A stretch of 64,000 nt of DNA from Enemella dayhoffiae (GCF_002250625.1 NZ_NMVQ01000004.1:62001-126000); one strand, 5' to 3'; shown: positions 8,590 to 18,761, counted from the stretch's first letter. Numbers and translations: made by a program. The notes: generated from the letters alone by a model not told the origin.

Positions 8590-10980
8590 CTACTGCTTGA
8601 CGCGGAACACGTCGAACACGCCCGGCACCTGACGGATCGCCTGGACCAGGGCGTCGAGGTGCGTGGGGTCGGGTGTCTCGAAGGTGAGCCGGGCCTTGAA
8701 GACGCGGCTGCGTGTGGTGTTCACCGACGCGGAGAGGATGTTCACGTGGTGATCCGACACCACGCGAGTCACGTCGGAGAGCATCCCCTGGCGGTCCAAC
8801 CCCTCGACCTGCACCGCCACCAGGTAGGAACTCTCGGCGGTCGGCGCCCAAGACACCTCCACCATCCGCTCCGGGTGCGCCTCCAGCGACGCCGCGTTCG
8901 TGCAGTCGGTGCGGTGCACCGAGACCCCGTTGCCGCGGGTGATGAACCCCATGATCTCGTCGCCGGGAACCGGCGTACAACACTTCGCCAGCTTCACCCA
9001 CATGTCGGTGTCGCCGGCCACCGCGACGCCAGGGCCGCTGACCGCCGACGAACCGCGCCTGCGCCGCCCGGTCAGGGGGCGATCCTCCGCGGCCTCCTCG
9101 ACCGCGGACTCCTGCCCGCCCTCGATCACGATGAGCCGCTGCACCACAGCCTGCGCGGAGACGTTGTTCTCACCGATCGCCGCATAGAGCGCCGACACGT
9201 CGGCGAGTCGGAAGTATGCCGCCACCTCGGTGAGGTGCTGCACCGTCAGGAACCGCTGCAACGGCAGCCCCGCCTTGCGTACCTGCTTGGCCAGCGCCTC
9301 ACGGCCGCGCTCGATCGACTCCTCGCGCCGCTCCCGGGTGAAGTAGTGCCGGATCTTGTTCCGCGCCTTGGGGCTCTTGACGAACTCCAGCCAGTCGCGG
9401 CTCGGGCCCGCCCCCTCGGCCTTCGAGGTCATCACGTCGACCACGTCGCCGTTGTTCAGCTCCGACTCCAGCGGGACCAGCCGCCCGTTCACCCGCGCGC
9501 CGATGCAGCGCTGCCCCACCTCGGTGTGGATGGCGTACGCGAAGTCCACCGGCGTCGCGCCGGCCGGCAGGGTGATCACGTCCCCCTTGGGGGTGTAGAC
9601 GAACACCTCACCGGAGTTGATCTCGTAGCGCAGCGACTCGAGGAACTCCTCCGGATCCGAGGTCTCCTTCTGCCAGTCGTTCAGCGAGCGCAGCCAGCTC
9701 AGGTCGCTGCCGTCCTTGCTCGCCGGAGCCGTTCCGCGGGCGTTCTCCTTGTATTTCCAGTGCGCCGCGACACCGTATTCGGCTCGCCGGTGCATGTCGT
9801 GGGTGCGGATCTGCAGCTCCACCGGCTTGCCCTCGGGACCGATCACCGTGGTGTGCAGCGACTGGTACATGTTGAACTTCGGGATCGCGATGTAGTCCTT
9901 GAACCGCCCCGGCAGCGGGTTCCAGCGCACGTGCATCACGCCCAGCGCGGCATAGCAGTCCTTGTCGGTGTCGACCAGGATCCGCAGCCCGACCAGGTCA
10001 TAGATGTCGGAGAAGTCGCGTCCCCGCACGACCATCTTCTGATAGATCGAGTAGTAGTGCTTCGGCCGGCCGTGCACGGTAGCCCGGATCCGCGCCGCCT
10101 TCAGGTCGGCGGTCACCTGCTCGGTCACCTTGCGCAGGAACGCCTCGCGCTGCGGCGCCCGCTCCGCGACCAGCTGCACGATCTCGGCGTAGATCTTCGG
10201 CTGCATGATCGCGAAGGACAGGTCCTCCAACTCCCACTTGACCGCGTTCATGCCGAGCCGGTGCGCCAGCGGGGCGAAGATGTCCAGCGTGTCGCGGGCG
10301 ATCCGGGTCTGCTTGTCCGGGCGCAGGAAGTGCAGCGTACGCATGTTGTGCAGCCGGTCGGCCAGCTTGATCACCACGACCCGGATGTCGCGGGCCATCG
10401 CGATCACCATCTTGCGGATCGTCTCGGCCTGGGCCGAGTCCCCATAGGCGATCTTGTCCAGCTTGGTCACCCCGTCGACCATCACCGCGACCTCCTGACC
10501 GAAGTCGGCGGTCAGCTGTTCGATGGTGTAGGAGGTGTCCTCGACGGTGTCGTGCAACAGCGCCGCACACAGCGTGGTCTCGGTCATCCCGAGCTCGGCC
10601 AGGATCGTCGCCACCGCCAGCGGGTGGGTGATGTAGGGGTCACCGCTCTTGCGCAGCTGACCTCGGTGATAGTGCTCGGCGGTCCGGTACGCCCGCTCGA
10701 CGACCGCGGTATCGGCCTTCGGATGGTTGGCGCGGATCACCCGGAACAGCGGGTCCAGCACCGCGGCCTGGGGCTGCCGGGCCCCGAGTCGGGCGAGCCG
10801 GTGCCGCATCGACATCCGCGGCTGCTCGGGTCCGCTGCCGAATCGGTCCGCGATCGGCCCGGCGGACTGGGCGGGCGTACGCCCGCCGATGCGACTCGGC
10901 GACTGGGGGGAGCCCGCGGGCTGAGCGGGCGTGGCCGCAGACCCCGGCGACGCCGGGGTGAGCCGTGGTGCCTCGCTCAT
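8590..10980 (-). CDS. rel: Bifunctional (p)ppGpp synthetase/hydrolase
   Basis: A 796-residue RelA/SpoT homologue that makes and degrades the alarmone (p)ppGpp in the stringent response. Domains in order: an actinobacterial low-complexity N-terminus (about 55 residues); the HD hydrolase domain with intact HDTVEDT and [11 protein letters not shown]-like motifs, so hydrolysis should work; the synthetase domain ([29 protein letters not shown]); TGS ([14 protein letters not shown]); a helical/zinc-finger part with [11 protein letters not shown]; and a C-terminal ACT domain. AGGAGG precedes the ATG. Apt, secDF and yajC lie upstream on the same strand, the usual actinobacterial order. Confidence 0.96.
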   Translation of the reverse strand: MSEAPRLTPASPGSAATPAQPAGSPQSPSRIGGRTPAQSAGPIADRFGSGPEQPRMSMRHRLARLGARQPQAAVLDPLFRVIRANHPKADTAVVERAYRTAEHYHRGQLRKSGDPYITHPLAVATILAELGMTETTLCAALLHDTVEDTSYTIEQLTADFGQEVAVMVDGVTKLDKIAYGDSAQAETIRKMVIAMARDIRVVVIKLADRLHNMRTLHFLRPDKQTRIARDTLDIFAPLAHRLGMNAVKWELEDLSFAIMQPKIYAEIVQLVAERAPQREAFLRKVTEQVTADLKAARIRATVHGRPKHYYSIYQKMVVRGRDFSDIYDLVGLRILVDTDKDCYAALGVMHVRWNPLPGRFKDYIAIPKFNMYQSLHTTVIGPEGKPVELQIRTHDMHRRAEYGVAAHWKYKENARGTAPASKDGSDLSWLRSLNDWQKETSDPEEFLESLRYEINSGEVFVYTPKGDVITLPAGATPVDFAYAIHTEVGQRCIGARVNGRLVPLESELNNGDVVDVMTSKAEGAGPSRDWLEFVKSPKARNKIRHYFTRERREESIERGREALAKQVRKAGLPLQRFLTVQHLTEVAAYFRLADVSALYAAIGENNVSAQAVVQRLIVIEGGQESAVEEAAEDRPLTGRRRRGSSAVSGPGVAVAGDTDMWVKLAKCCTPVPGDEIMGFITRGNGVSVHRTDCTNAASLEAHPERMVEVSWAPTAESSYLVAVQVEGLDRQGMLSDVTRVVSDHHVNILSASVNTTRSRVFKARLTFETPDPTHLDALVQAIRQVPGVFDVFRVKQ

Positions 10981-11048
10981 CGCTTCCTCCTGGACAAGTG
11001 GCTAGCAAGTCTAGCCCCCTGCGCCTGTCGACTTGCGCCTGTCGACCC

Positions 11049-11065
11049 CTGAGCCTGTCGAAGGG
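11049..11065. repeat. Dispersed repeat CTGAGCCTGTCGAAGGG
   Basis: One copy of a short repeat found also at 34594, 47041 and 52880, here between the K+ channel gene and rel. Two GCGCCTGTCGAC-like segments (from about 11030) just before it look like degenerate copies. Similar CCTTCGACAGGCTCAGG elements are common in high-GC actinobacterial genomes and behave like small REP sequences. Confidence 0.7.
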
Positions 11066-12196
11066 TCAGTCGTCGTCGAGCGCGCCGCCGCGCTCGTAGC
11101 GCCGCGGCCGTTCCCGTTCCCGCTCCCGGATCGGGTGGGTCCGGGCGTCAGTGTCGCAGCGGCGTACCACGACCACCTCGTCGCCGGCCTGCAACTCCTC
11201 GACGGTGGAGTCATAGAACCGGCGCATGCTCTTGTTCCGGATCACCGCGATCACCCGCTCGTGGGTGATGTCGGCGGGCCGCAGACCCACCTCCTCGCCC
11301 GTGATCTGGCGCTCCGCGACCTCCAGCCCCTCTCCGGAGGAGAGCATGTCCTCGATCGCGGTACCGATGTTGGGGCTGATCGCCGAGAGCCCGAGCAGCC
11401 GGCCGACCGCGTCGGAGGAGGTGACCACCGAGTCGGCTCCGGACTGACGCAGCAGTGACACGTTCTCGTGCTCGCGCACCGCGACCACCACGTGGGCGCT
11501 GGGGTTCAGCTGGCGCACCGTCAGGGTGACCAGGATCGCGGAGTCGTCCCGGTCGAGGGTGATGATCACCTCGCGCGCCTTGTGGATCTCGGCGCGGCGC
11601 AGGATCTCCCGCCGCGTCGCGTCACCCTCGATCGCGGCCACCCCGTCCAGGTTGGCGTCGGCGATGGCGCTGGCACGGTCGTCGATCACCACCAGCTTGG
11701 ACAGGTCCCGTTCGTGCCGGCCCAGGGTCGCCACGGCGCTGCGTCCCTTGGTGCCGTAACCGATGATCACGACGTGATTGCGCATCCGTTTCCTCCAGCG
11801 GGTGTCGATCAGGGCCCGGCGTCCCTCGTTCGCGAGCACCTCCAGGGTGGTCCCGACCAGCAGCACCAGGAAGATGATCCGCAACGGGGTGATCACCAGG
11901 GCGTTGATCAGCCGGGCGTGCGGCGCGACCGGGGTGATGTCGCCATAGCCGGTGGTGGTCACCGTCACCGTGGCGTAGTAGAGCGCGTCGAGCAGGCTCA
12001 CCCCGTCCTCGTTGACGTTGTCGGCGTACGCGTGCCGGTCCAGAAAGACGATCAGCGTGATCACCACCAGCAGCCCGACGCCGATCATCGAACGGACCAG
12101 CAGCTCCCGGCTCGCGGTGGTGCCGCGGTTGGGCATCGAGACCAGGATCGAGCGCTGCGCCTTGAACCCCGAGGGGTCCGGGATGATGCCCTTCAT
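11066..12196 (-). CDS. Potassium channel with RCK (TrkA-N/TrkA-C) domains
   Basis: A 376-residue two-transmembrane K+ channel of the MthK type. The first helix is at about residues 35-53. The pore loop and selectivity filter TTTGYGDITP lie near residues 77-87, and a second helix follows (about residues 95-120). The cytosolic RCK_N domain starts with the nucleotide-binding motif VVIIGYGTKGRSA near residue 142, and an RCK_C domain spans about residues 270-350. The C-terminal 25 residues are an Arg/Glu-rich tail. The protein should sense a ligand or ion inside the cell and gate K+ flow. The gene starts seven bases after the apt stop, so it is probably co-transcribed with apt. Confidence 0.9.
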   Translation of the reverse strand: MKGIIPDPSGFKAQRSILVSMPNRGTTASRELLVRSMIGVGLLVVITLIVFLDRHAYADNVNEDGVSLLDALYYATVTVTTTGYGDITPVAPHARLINALVITPLRIIFLVLLVGTTLEVLANEGRRALIDTRWRKRMRNHVVIIGYGTKGRSAVATLGRHERDLSKLVVIDDRASAIADANLDGVAAIEGDATRREILRRAEIHKAREVIITLDRDDSAILVTLTVRQLNPSAHVVVAVREHENVSLLRQSGADSVVTSSDAVGRLLGLSAISPNIGTAIEDMLSSGEGLEVAERQITGEEVGLRPADITHERVIAVIRNKSMRRFYDSTVEELQAGDEVVVVRRCDTDARTHPIRERERERPRRYERGGALDDD

Positions 12197-12203
12197 CGCG
12201 GCC

Positions 12204-12752
12204 TCAGACCGTGACCACGGCCGAGACGGCGTCGATCCCGGATTCGGCCAACCGTTGCCGGCCGCCCAGGAAGGAAAGGTCCATCAGCACCGAGACGTGC
12301 ACCAGTTCGGCCCCGAGCCGCCGGATCAGCGCGGCGGTCGCGCCGACGGTGCCTCCGGTGGCCAGCACGTCATCAACCACCAGTACGCGCGCCCCGGGCA
12401 GCACGGCGTCGCTGTGCAGCTGCAGGGTCTCCTTGCCGTATTCGAGGGCGAAGGTCTCGGCGACCGTCGCCCGGGGCAGCTTGCCGGGCTTGCGGACCGG
12501 CACGAACCCCGCACCCATCGCCAGCGCCACCGGGGCCGCGAAGATGAACCCCCGGGCCTCCATGCCGACCACCACGTCGATCTGCCCCGGCGAGATCGCG
12601 ACCAGCTCGTCCACCGCGGCCGCGAACGCCCGAGCATCCGCCAACAGCGGGGTGATGTCCTTGAACACCACACCCGGTTGGGGGAAGTCGGGCACGTCGT
12701 GGATGTGGGAGGCGATCAGCTCCCGACGCCGGTCGGCCGCGGCGGTGGACAC
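12204..12752 (-). CDS. apt: Adenine phosphoribosyltransferase
   Basis: Makes AMP from adenine and PRPP in purine salvage. At 182 residues it is full length. The PRPP-binding loop VLVVDDVLATGGT lies near residues 121-133, the N-terminal DFPQPGVVFKDITPLL signature is present, and GMEARGFIFAAPVA follows in the middle. The start is GTG 12752, two bases after the secF stop, with GGAAGAAG inside the end of secF as a possible ribosome site. The secD-secF-apt-rel order is a classic actinobacterial arrangement. Confidence 0.94.
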   Translation of the reverse strand: MSTAAADRRRELIASHIHDVPDFPQPGVVFKDITPLLADARAFAAAVDELVAISPGQIDVVVGMEARGFIFAAPVALAMGAGFVPVRKPGKLPRATVAETFALEYGKETLQLHSDAVLPGARVLVVDDVLATGGTVGATAALIRRLGAELVHVSVLMDLSFLGGRQRLAESGIDAVSAVVTV

Positions 12753-12754
12753 CG

Positions 12755-14185
12755 CTACTTCTTCCGCTGACTACGGCTGGTGTGGCGCGGCTGCGTACGC
12801 TCCCCCGAACCGGACCCGTCACCGATGCGCCGCTGCTCCCCGCCGCGGCCCTGCTCCCCACTGCGGCCCGGCTCCCCACTGCGGCCCGGCTCCCCACTGC
12901 GGCCCGGCTCCCCGCCGCGGCCTTGCTCCCCGCCGCGGCGCTCACCGGCGCGCACCGTGGTGATCCGGGTCCGCGACAGCGGGCCGGCCAGCGGCTCGTC
13001 CCGGTCCGCGGGCTCGTAGCTGTCCCACTCGTCGTCGGCGTCGCGGTCTCGTCCGTCCCGGTCCCGCAGGTCGGCCGGGGTGTCCGGATCCGGCATCGCG
13101 TTCACCTCGGCCTCGGCCGCCGCTAGCTCCGAGTTGCCGGGCTCGCTCCCCCTGCCGCGCCGGCGGCCCGCGCGCCGTTCCAGCCGGGCCTGGTGCTCCT
13201 TCATCCCGGGCTCGCGCTCCTTCATGTCCACCAGCAGCGGGGTGGCGATGAAGATCGAGGAGTAGGCACCGGCGACCATACCGACGAACAGCGCCAGGCC
13301 GAGGTCCTTCAGCGGCCCCGTTCCCAGGAAGAACCACCCGGCGATCAGCAGGGCGGCCACGGGCAGCACGCCGATGATGGTGGTGTTCAGCGAACGCACC
13401 AGCACCTGGTTGACCGCGTCGTTGGCGGCCACGGCGTACGTCCTGCGGGACTTGCGCAGGTCCTTGACGTTTTCCCGGACCTTGTCGAACACGACCACCG
13501 TGTCATAGAGCGAATAGCCGAGGATGGTCAGGATGCCGATCAGGGTGGCCGGGGTGAAGGTGAACCCGACCAGGGCATAGATGCCGACCGTCAGTATCAG
13601 GTCGTGCAGCAGCGCGACGATCGCCGCGATCGACATCTTCAGGTCGCGGAAATAGATCCAGATCAGCAGCATCACCAGCGCTAGGAAGACCCCCAGCGCG
13701 ATCAGCCCCTGCTGGGTGATCTGTTTGCCCCAGGAGGCGCCGATCAGGCTGTAGGCCACCTGGTCGGGGTTGATCCCGAGCTCCTTGGCGATCGCCTCGC
13801 GGACCTTGGGGACCTCGTCCTCGGCGTCCAGTGTCCGGGTCTGCACCCGCACCGTGTTCTCACCGAGCGTGGTCACCGTGACGTCGTCCAACTCCGCCAG
13901 CCCGGTGGCCTGCACGGCGCCGCGCACCCGGTCGACGGTCTGGGAGGTGACCTGGGTGGGGGCCTGGAAGTCGGCACCACCGGAGAACTCGATGCCCAGA
14001 TTCAGCCCACGCAGCAGCAGCGAGAGCAGGGCGATCGCGACGATGATGCCCGAGATGACGTACCAGCGCTTGCGTCGGCCGACAAAGTCGTAGGCGATCT
14101 CGCCGGTGTAGAGCCGGTGTGCCAGACCCTGCTTCTTCGGCGCGGTGCCGGTGCGCGCCGAGGACGGTTTCGTGGTGGTCGGCAT
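12755..14185 (-). CDS. secF: Protein translocase subunit SecF
   Basis: Membrane partner of SecD that uses the proton gradient to help secreted proteins leave the Sec channel. It has six transmembrane helices. The first is near residues 42-60, a periplasmic domain follows (about residues 65-145, EFSGGADFQ), then five helices from about residue 155 to 315, with GYSLYDTVVVFDKVREN as the family hallmark. Beyond residue 330 there is an unusually long charged tail with EPD-rich segments and near-repeats of SGEPGR and GGEQGR (see 12833-12940). GGAGG precedes the ATG, which overlaps the secD stop by one base. Confidence 0.95.
   Translation of the reverse strand: MPTTTKPSSARTGTAPKKQGLAHRLYTGEIAYDFVGRRKRWYVISGIIVAIALLSLLLRGLNLGIEFSGGADFQAPTQVTSQTVDRVRGAVQATGLAELDDVTVTTLGENTVRVQTRTLDAEDEVPKVREAIAKELGINPDQVAYSLIGASWGKQITQQGLIALGVFLALVMLLIWIYFRDLKMSIAAIVALLHDLILTVGIYALVGFTFTPATLIGILTILGYSLYDTVVVFDKVRENVKDLRKSRRTYAVAANDAVNQVLVRSLNTTIIGVLPVAALLIAGWFFLGTGPLKDLGLALFVGMVAGAYSSIFIATPLLVDMKEREPGMKEHQARLERRAGRRRGRGSEPGNSELAAAEAEVNAMPDPDTPADLRDRDGRDRDADDEWDSYEPADRDEPLAGPLSRTRITTVRAGERRGGEQGRGGEPGRSGEPGRSGEPGRSGEQGRGGEQRRIGDGSGSGERTQPRHTSRSQRKK
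12833..12940. repeat. 18-bp tandem repeat in the 3' end of secF, six units
   Basis: Six 18-bp units of the form SKGCTCCCCRCYGCGGCS lie head to tail, units 3 and 4 being identical. They encode the Gly/Glu/Pro/Arg-rich six-residue repeats in the cytosolic tail of SecF. Repeat number could vary between strains without changing the frame. Confidence 0.85.
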
Positions 14186-15924
14186 CAGGCCTCCTTACCG
14201 GCGGTCGCGGGACGGGGGCGGCGGCTGGTCCGTCCGCGCAGCGAGCGTACGCCCAGGTGCTCGGCGTCCAGCCCGGACCACTTCCTGCCCTGGCCGAAGA
14301 ACGGCGTACGCACCAGCAGGGTCATCAACGGCTTGGTGAACCAGAACACCACGGCGATGTCGATCAGCGTGGTCAGTCCGAGGGTGAACGCGAAGCCCTT
14401 GATGCCGCCGATCGCCAGGATGAACAGCACCGCCGCGGACAGCAGCGACACCCCGTCGGCGATCAGGATGGTGGAGCGGGACTTCTGCCAGCCGGTCTCG
14501 ACCGCCGTCCGCAGCGACCTGCCCTCGCGCACCTCGTCCCGTATTCGTTCGAAGTAGATGATGAAGGAGTCGGCCGTCACACCGATCGCGACGATGGCGC
14601 CGGCAATGCCGGGCAGGTTCAACGCGAAGCCGACCGAGGCGCCGAGCAGCACCATCATCGCGTAGGTGAACGCGGCGGCCACGGCCAGCGAGGCGACGAC
14701 CACGATGAACAGACCGCGGTAGTAGAGGATCGCGTAGCCGACCACCAGCAGCAGGCCGATCGCGCCGGCGATCATGCCGGCCCGCAGCTGCTCACCGCCC
14801 AGGGTCGCGGACACGTTGCTCACCTCGGACACCTCGAACGCCACCGGCAGCGCGCCGAACTTCAACACGTTGGCGAGCTCGGTCGCGGACTGCTGGGTGA
14901 AGGAGCCGGAGATCTCGGCGCGGCCACCGGGGATGGGCTGGTTCACGCTCGGGGCCGAGATCGACTTGCCGTCGAGCACGATCGCGAACCGGTTCTCGGG
15001 GTCCTGCTTCTTGGACAGCGCGCCGGTGGCCTTCTCGAAGGCCGATCCGCCCTCGCTGTTGAAGGTGAGGTTCACCACCCACTGGATCTGGTTCTGCGGT
15101 ACGCCGGCGACGGCGTCGGTGACGTTCTTGCCGTCGATCAGGGTGGGCCCGAGGAGGAACTTCTGGGTGCCGGCGCGGTCACACGCCATCAGTGGCTGGT
15201 CGGACACGTCCACGACCTTGTCGCTGCACTTGAACTCCTGGAAGTCGGCGGCGTCGCGCTCGCTGGGCTGCCAGGTGAGCGCCTGCTCCGGCGGGATGCC
15301 CTGGCCGGGAGCGGTCGGCTTCGGGGTACGCGGGGCCGGCGGGGCGGTCGGCAGCTCCGGGAACGGGCGGTTCTGCCCGGCGGGCGTGGTCGCCGGTGCC
15401 GACGGCTGTCCGGAGGGGGCCTGGCTCGGTGCCGCGCCCGGGGACGCGCCGGGCGCGGGGGTGCCGCCGGCGACCGGGGTGCCACCGGCCGTGGGGGTGG
15501 CCTCGGCGCCCGGGGTGGGAACAGGGGCCGGCGCCGCCTCGGGGGCGACCGGCTCCGCGGCGTACACCCCGCGGAAGGTGAGGACCGCGGTCTGACCGAC
15601 CAAGCGTACCAACTCGTCCTGCTGCACGTTCGGGACCGTGACCACGATCTGCCGGTCGCCCGAGGTGGTCACCTCGGTCTCGCCGACGCCGAGGGAGTCG
15701 ACGCGCTGCTGGATGATGGTGCGGGCCTGCTCCAGGCTCTCGGTGGTCGGGGCGCCGCCGCCGGTGGTGTTGCTGGCGGTCAGGGTGATGGTGGTGCCAC
15801 CGCGCAGGTCCAGACCCAGCTTGGGGGTCCAGATCTTGCCGATCGCCATGATGCCCACGAGTGCCGCGAGCGCGATGAACAGTGCCACCAGCGTGCGCAC
15901 CGGGTGTCCGTGCCGTGCTGCCAC
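14185..15924 (-). CDS. secD: Protein translocase subunit SecD
   Basis: A 579-residue RND-type partner of SecF and YajC at the Sec translocon. It has an N-terminal helix (about residues 9-27), the family motif LGLDLRGGTTITL near residues 37-49, a large periplasmic domain and five C-terminal helices (from about residue 375), including the GVTADSFIIYFERIRDE motif. A low-complexity Ala/Pro/Thr/Gly stretch of about 90 residues (from about 125) is inserted in the periplasmic region, as in several actinobacterial SecD proteins. The start is GTG 15924, ten bases downstream of the yajC stop. Confidence 0.95.
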   Translation of the reverse strand: MAARHGHPVRTLVALFIALAALVGIMAIGKIWTPKLGLDLRGGTTITLTASNTTGGGAPTTESLEQARTIIQQRVDSLGVGETEVTTSGDRQIVVTVPNVQQDELVRLVGQTAVLTFRGVYAAEPVAPEAAPAPVPTPGAEATPTAGGTPVAGGTPAPGASPGAAPSQAPSGQPSAPATTPAGQNRPFPELPTAPPAPRTPKPTAPGQGIPPEQALTWQPSERDAADFQEFKCSDKVVDVSDQPLMACDRAGTQKFLLGPTLIDGKNVTDAVAGVPQNQIQWVVNLTFNSEGGSAFEKATGALSKKQDPENRFAIVLDGKSISAPSVNQPIPGGRAEISGSFTQQSATELANVLKFGALPVAFEVSEVSNVSATLGGEQLRAGMIAGAIGLLLVVGYAILYYRGLFIVVVASLAVAAAFTYAMMVLLGASVGFALNLPGIAGAIVAIGVTADSFIIYFERIRDEVREGRSLRTAVETGWQKSRSTILIADGVSLLSAAVLFILAIGGIKGFAFTLGLTTLIDIAVVFWFTKPLMTLLVRTPFFGQGRKWSGLDAEHLGVRSLRGRTSRRPRPATAGKEA

Positions 15925-15934
15925 AGTTTGTGCC

Positions 15935-16354
15935 TCAGGTCTTGTCGGGGTCTGGCTTGGGGTTGTTCTGCTGCGTCACGTCCTCGGCGGGTGCGGGACG
16001 CGCGGCGTCGGACTCCGGTGCGGTGGTTCCGGGCGTCTCGGTCTGCTCCGTCGACTCCACCGCGGGGGTGTCCTCGGCGTAGGGGGAATCGGGGGTGACC
16101 ACGCTCATCACCACCTGCTTCAACACCGTCACCTCGACCCCTGGGGAGAGTTCGACGACAGCCTGCTTCTCACCCACGCTGACCACGGTGGCGTAGATGC
16201 CGGAGGACAGCATCACCCGGGCACCGGGCTCCATCGCCTTCTGCATCTTCTGCTGATCCGCCTGCCGGCGTCGTTGTGGCCGGATGATGAGGAAATAAAA
16301 GGCGGCCACCATCAGGACCACGAGCAGTCCGGTAGTAATGGCGTCTCCTGGCAT
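15935..16354 (-). CDS. yajC: Preprotein translocase accessory subunit YajC
   Basis: A small single-span membrane protein (139 residues) of the SecDF-YajC complex. The helix near residues 7-22 is followed by the hallmark FLIIRPQRRRQ and the conserved cytosolic part (QKAMEPGARVMLSSGIYATVV). The C-terminal 50 residues are acidic and Pro/Thr-rich and look disordered. The ATG at 16354 is chosen because GGGAG lies five bases before it and the protein then starts directly with the membrane helix; an upstream in-frame start at 16414 would add 20 unrelated residues. It is first in the yajC-secD-secF set. Confidence 0.92.
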   Translation of the reverse strand: MPGDAITTGLLVVLMVAAFYFLIIRPQRRRQADQQKMQKAMEPGARVMLSSGIYATVVSVGEKQAVVELSPGVEVTVLKQVVMSVVTPDSPYAEDTPAVESTEQTETPGTTAPESDAARPAPAEDVTQQNNPKPDPDKT

Positions 16355-16467
16355 TGCTCCCTGCCGTCGCTTGGCTGGTCCCCGGGTGCGGGCTGACTGC
16401 GGGAGTCTACCCACGATTGCCGGTTTTCCCGATTCGACGCGCTCCGATCCGGGTTTCGGGTCCGGGC

Positions 16468-17523
16468 TCAGCCGCCGAACAGGTCGGTCTGCACCCCGGC
16501 CGGTGGGCGGAGGCCGAGGTGCCGCCAGGCGGCCTCGGTGGCGACCCGACCGCGCTGGGTACGCATCAGGAACCCCTGCCGGACCAGGAATGGCTCGGCC
16601 ACCTCCTCGACGGTCTCGGTCTCCTCCCCCACCGAGATCGCCAGCGTGGACAGCCCAACCGGTCCCCCGGCGAAGTTGCGGCAGATCGCCTCCAGCACGC
16701 CCCGATCCAGTCGGTCCAGGCCGAGTTCGTCCACCTCGTAGAGCTCCAGCGCGGCCCGGGCGGCGGACACGTCGACGCGGCCGTCGCCCTTCACCTGGGC
16801 GAAGTCGCGGACCCGGCGCAGCAGCCGGTTGGCGATCCGCGGGGTGCCCCGGGAGCGGCGGGAGATCTCCGCTGCGGCGTCGGCGGCCAAGCGTACGCCG
16901 AGCACCTGGGCCGAGCGGTGCAGGATCCGCTCCAGCGCCTCCGGGTGGTAGAAGTCGAGCTGGGCGGTGAAGCCGAACCGGTCCCGTAGCGGGCCGGGTA
17001 GCAGCCCTGCCCGGGTGGTCGCCCCGACCAGGGTGAAGTGCGGGATCTCCAACGGGATGGCCGTCGCCCCGGGCCCCTTGCCGATCACCACATCGACGCG
17101 GAAGTCCTCCATCGCCAGATAGAGCATCTCCTCGGCCGGCCGCGACATCCGGTGGATCTCGTCGAGAAAGAACACCTCGCCCTCGACCAGTCCGGACAGG
17201 ATCGCGGCCAGGTCACCGGCGTGCTGGATGGCCGGGCCCGAGGAGATCCGGATCGGCGCCCCCAGCTCGGCGGCAATGATCATCGCCAGGGTGGTCTTGC
17301 CGAGCCCGGGTGGACCGGACAGCAGCACGTGGTCGGGCACCGTCTCGCGCTGTTTTGCGGCGTCCAGCACCAGACCGAGCTGATCGGCCACTCGCTGCTG
17401 CCCCCCGAACTCGGCCAAGCTGCCCGGCCGCAACGCGGTCTCGGCGGCCTTCTCGTCGGCGAAGGCGTGCGGGTCGAGCGGGTTGTGCTCGCTGTCGCCG
17501 TGCGGGGGGTCGGGTTCGGTCAC
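16468..17523 (-). CDS. ruvB: Holliday junction branch-migration ATPase RuvB
   Basis: A 351-residue AAA+ motor that drives branch migration of Holliday junctions together with RuvA. Walker [10 protein letters not shown] lies near residues 69-77 and Walker [10 protein letters not shown] near 118-126; the GATTRAGLL sensor/arginine-finger segment and a C-terminal winged-helix domain ([15 protein letters not shown]) follow. The length is typical. The start is GTG 17523, nine bases after the ruvA stop. The ruvC-ruvA-ruvB block is presumably read as one message from the LexA-controlled region before ruvC. Confidence 0.96.
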   Translation of the reverse strand: MTEPDPPHGDSEHNPLDPHAFADEKAAETALRPGSLAEFGGQQRVADQLGLVLDAAKQRETVPDHVLLSGPPGLGKTTLAMIIAAELGAPIRISSGPAIQHAGDLAAILSGLVEGEVFFLDEIHRMSRPAEEMLYLAMEDFRVDVVIGKGPGATAIPLEIPHFTLVGATTRAGLLPGPLRDRFGFTAQLDFYHPEALERILHRSAQVLGVRLAADAAAEISRRSRGTPRIANRLLRRVRDFAQVKGDGRVDVSAARAALELYEVDELGLDRLDRGVLEAICRNFAGGPVGLSTLAISVGEETETVEEVAEPFLVRQGFLMRTQRGRVATEAAWRHLGLRPPAGVQTDLFGG

Positions 17524-17532
17524 GGGCGCAGC

Positions 17533-18135
17533 CTACTTGCGCGCCAACGTCTGCAGGGCGGCGCGCATCAGCACCGCCACCGATGGTTCGTTGTCGGCCA
17601 GCGGGGCGACCCGTTCGCAGGCCGCGTCGGCGTCCCTGGCCGACCAGCCGAGCCCCTGCAGCCCCTGCGACACCTGCTCCCGCCAGGCGGCCGCCGGCGC
17701 GGGAGCGGCCGGACGCAGGTCGGTCACCGCGCCCAGGGCGGTCACCTTGTCTTTGAGCTCGAGCACCATCTTCTGTGCCCCCTTGGCGCCGATCCCGGGC
17801 ACCCGGGTCAGCGTCTTGTGGTCGTCGGCGGCGATCGCGGCGCGGAACTCGTCGGGGCTCAGCACCGACATCATCGCCTGGGCAATCTTGGGGCCGATGC
17901 CCGAGGCGGACTGGGCGAGCTCGAAGCAGTCCCGCTCGTCGGACTCGGCGAAGGCGTACAGGGTGAGCGAATCCTCCCTCACCACCAGCGAGGTGTGCAG
18001 TTCGGCCGGCTGGTTCAGGCGTACGCCCGAGGCGGTCGCCGGGGTGCACAACGCCTTGACGCCGAAGCCGGCCAGGTCGAGCACCACCCAGGTCGGGCCG
18101 ATGGCGGTGACGGTGCCCTTCAGGTGGGCGATCAT
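17533..18135 (-). CDS. ruvA: Holliday junction DNA helicase subunit RuvA
   Basis: Binds the four-way junction and loads RuvB. It has 200 residues with an N-terminal OB domain (MIAHLKGTVTAIGPTWVVLD), two helix-hairpin-helix motifs (SGIGPKIAQAMMSVLS and VPGIGAKGAQKMVLEL) and, after a Pro/Ala linker, the small domain III that contacts RuvB. The ATG at 18135 overlaps the ruvC stop (ATGA), showing translational coupling. Open frame further upstream is only overlap with ruvC. Confidence 0.96.
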   Translation of the reverse strand: MIAHLKGTVTAIGPTWVVLDLAGFGVKALCTPATASGVRLNQPAELHTSLVVREDSLTLYAFAESDERDCFELAQSASGIGPKIAQAMMSVLSPDEFRAAIAADDHKTLTRVPGIGAKGAQKMVLELKDKVTALGAVTDLRPAAPAPAAAWREQVSQGLQGLGWSARDADAACERVAPLADNEPSVAVLMRAALQTLARK

Positions 18136-18761
18136 GCGGTACTCCTGCGGGCTCGTCGGGTGGCCTCGGCCAGCGCTGCCTGTTGACGACTGGCGAGTTC
18201 TGCGGCTCGATCGGCGGCCCCCGCGTGGTCGGCCCTGGAGCGGCCGTCGCGGCGGGCCGCCTCGGCGAACCGGTTGGCGGTGCCGCCGCGCCACACCTGG
18301 CAGATGGCCAGGGCGACCGCATCGGCGGCGTCGGCGGGTTTCGGCGGCTCGTCGAGGGCGAGCACCCGGGCGACCATCGCGCCGACCTGCGCCTTGTCGG
18401 CGCGGCCGGAGCCGGTGATCGCGGCCTTGACCTCGCTCGGGGTGTGCTGGGCGACGGGTACGCCGCAGCGGGCCCCGATCAGCATCGCCACCCCGGCTGC
18501 CTGGGCGGTGCCGATCACGGTGTTCAGGTTGTGCTGGGCGAACACCCGCTCCACCGCGACCACGTCGGGCAACCAGCGCTCGACCAGGGCCGCCAGTTCA
18601 CGCTCGATCGCGACCAGCCGACGCGGGGTGTCCAGGCCGGAGTCGGTGCGGATCACCTCGACCGCCAGCAGCGTCGGGGGCCGGCCGGGCGCACCCTCCA
18701 CGACTCCGATCCCGCAGCGCGTCAGACCGGGGTCGATCCCGAGCACCCGCACCCGCACCAC
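18132..18761 (-). CDS. ruvC: Holliday junction resolvase RuvC
   Basis: An endonuclease that cuts Holliday junctions released by RuvAB. The RNase H-like fold is recognisable by GIDPGLTRCGIGV (first catalytic Asp), VVAVERVFAQHNLNT (catalytic Glu) and the final Asp pair in KPADAADAVALAICQ. A charged C-terminal extension of about 40 residues is unusual. The start is uncertain: GTG codons at 18761, 18758 and 18752 are all possible, and AGGGGG before them favours the third. A LexA box lies eight bases upstream of the annotated start. On the other side is the divergent surface-protein gene instead of yebC. Confidence 0.94.
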   Translation of the reverse strand: MVRVRVLGIDPGLTRCGIGVVEGAPGRPPTLLAVEVIRTDSGLDTPRRLVAIERELAALVERWLPDVVAVERVFAQHNLNTVIGTAQAAGVAMLIGARCGVPVAQHTPSEVKAAITGSGRADKAQVGAMVARVLALDEPPKPADAADAVALAICQVWRGGTANRFAEAARRDGRSRADHAGAADRAAELASRQQAALAEATRRARRSTA

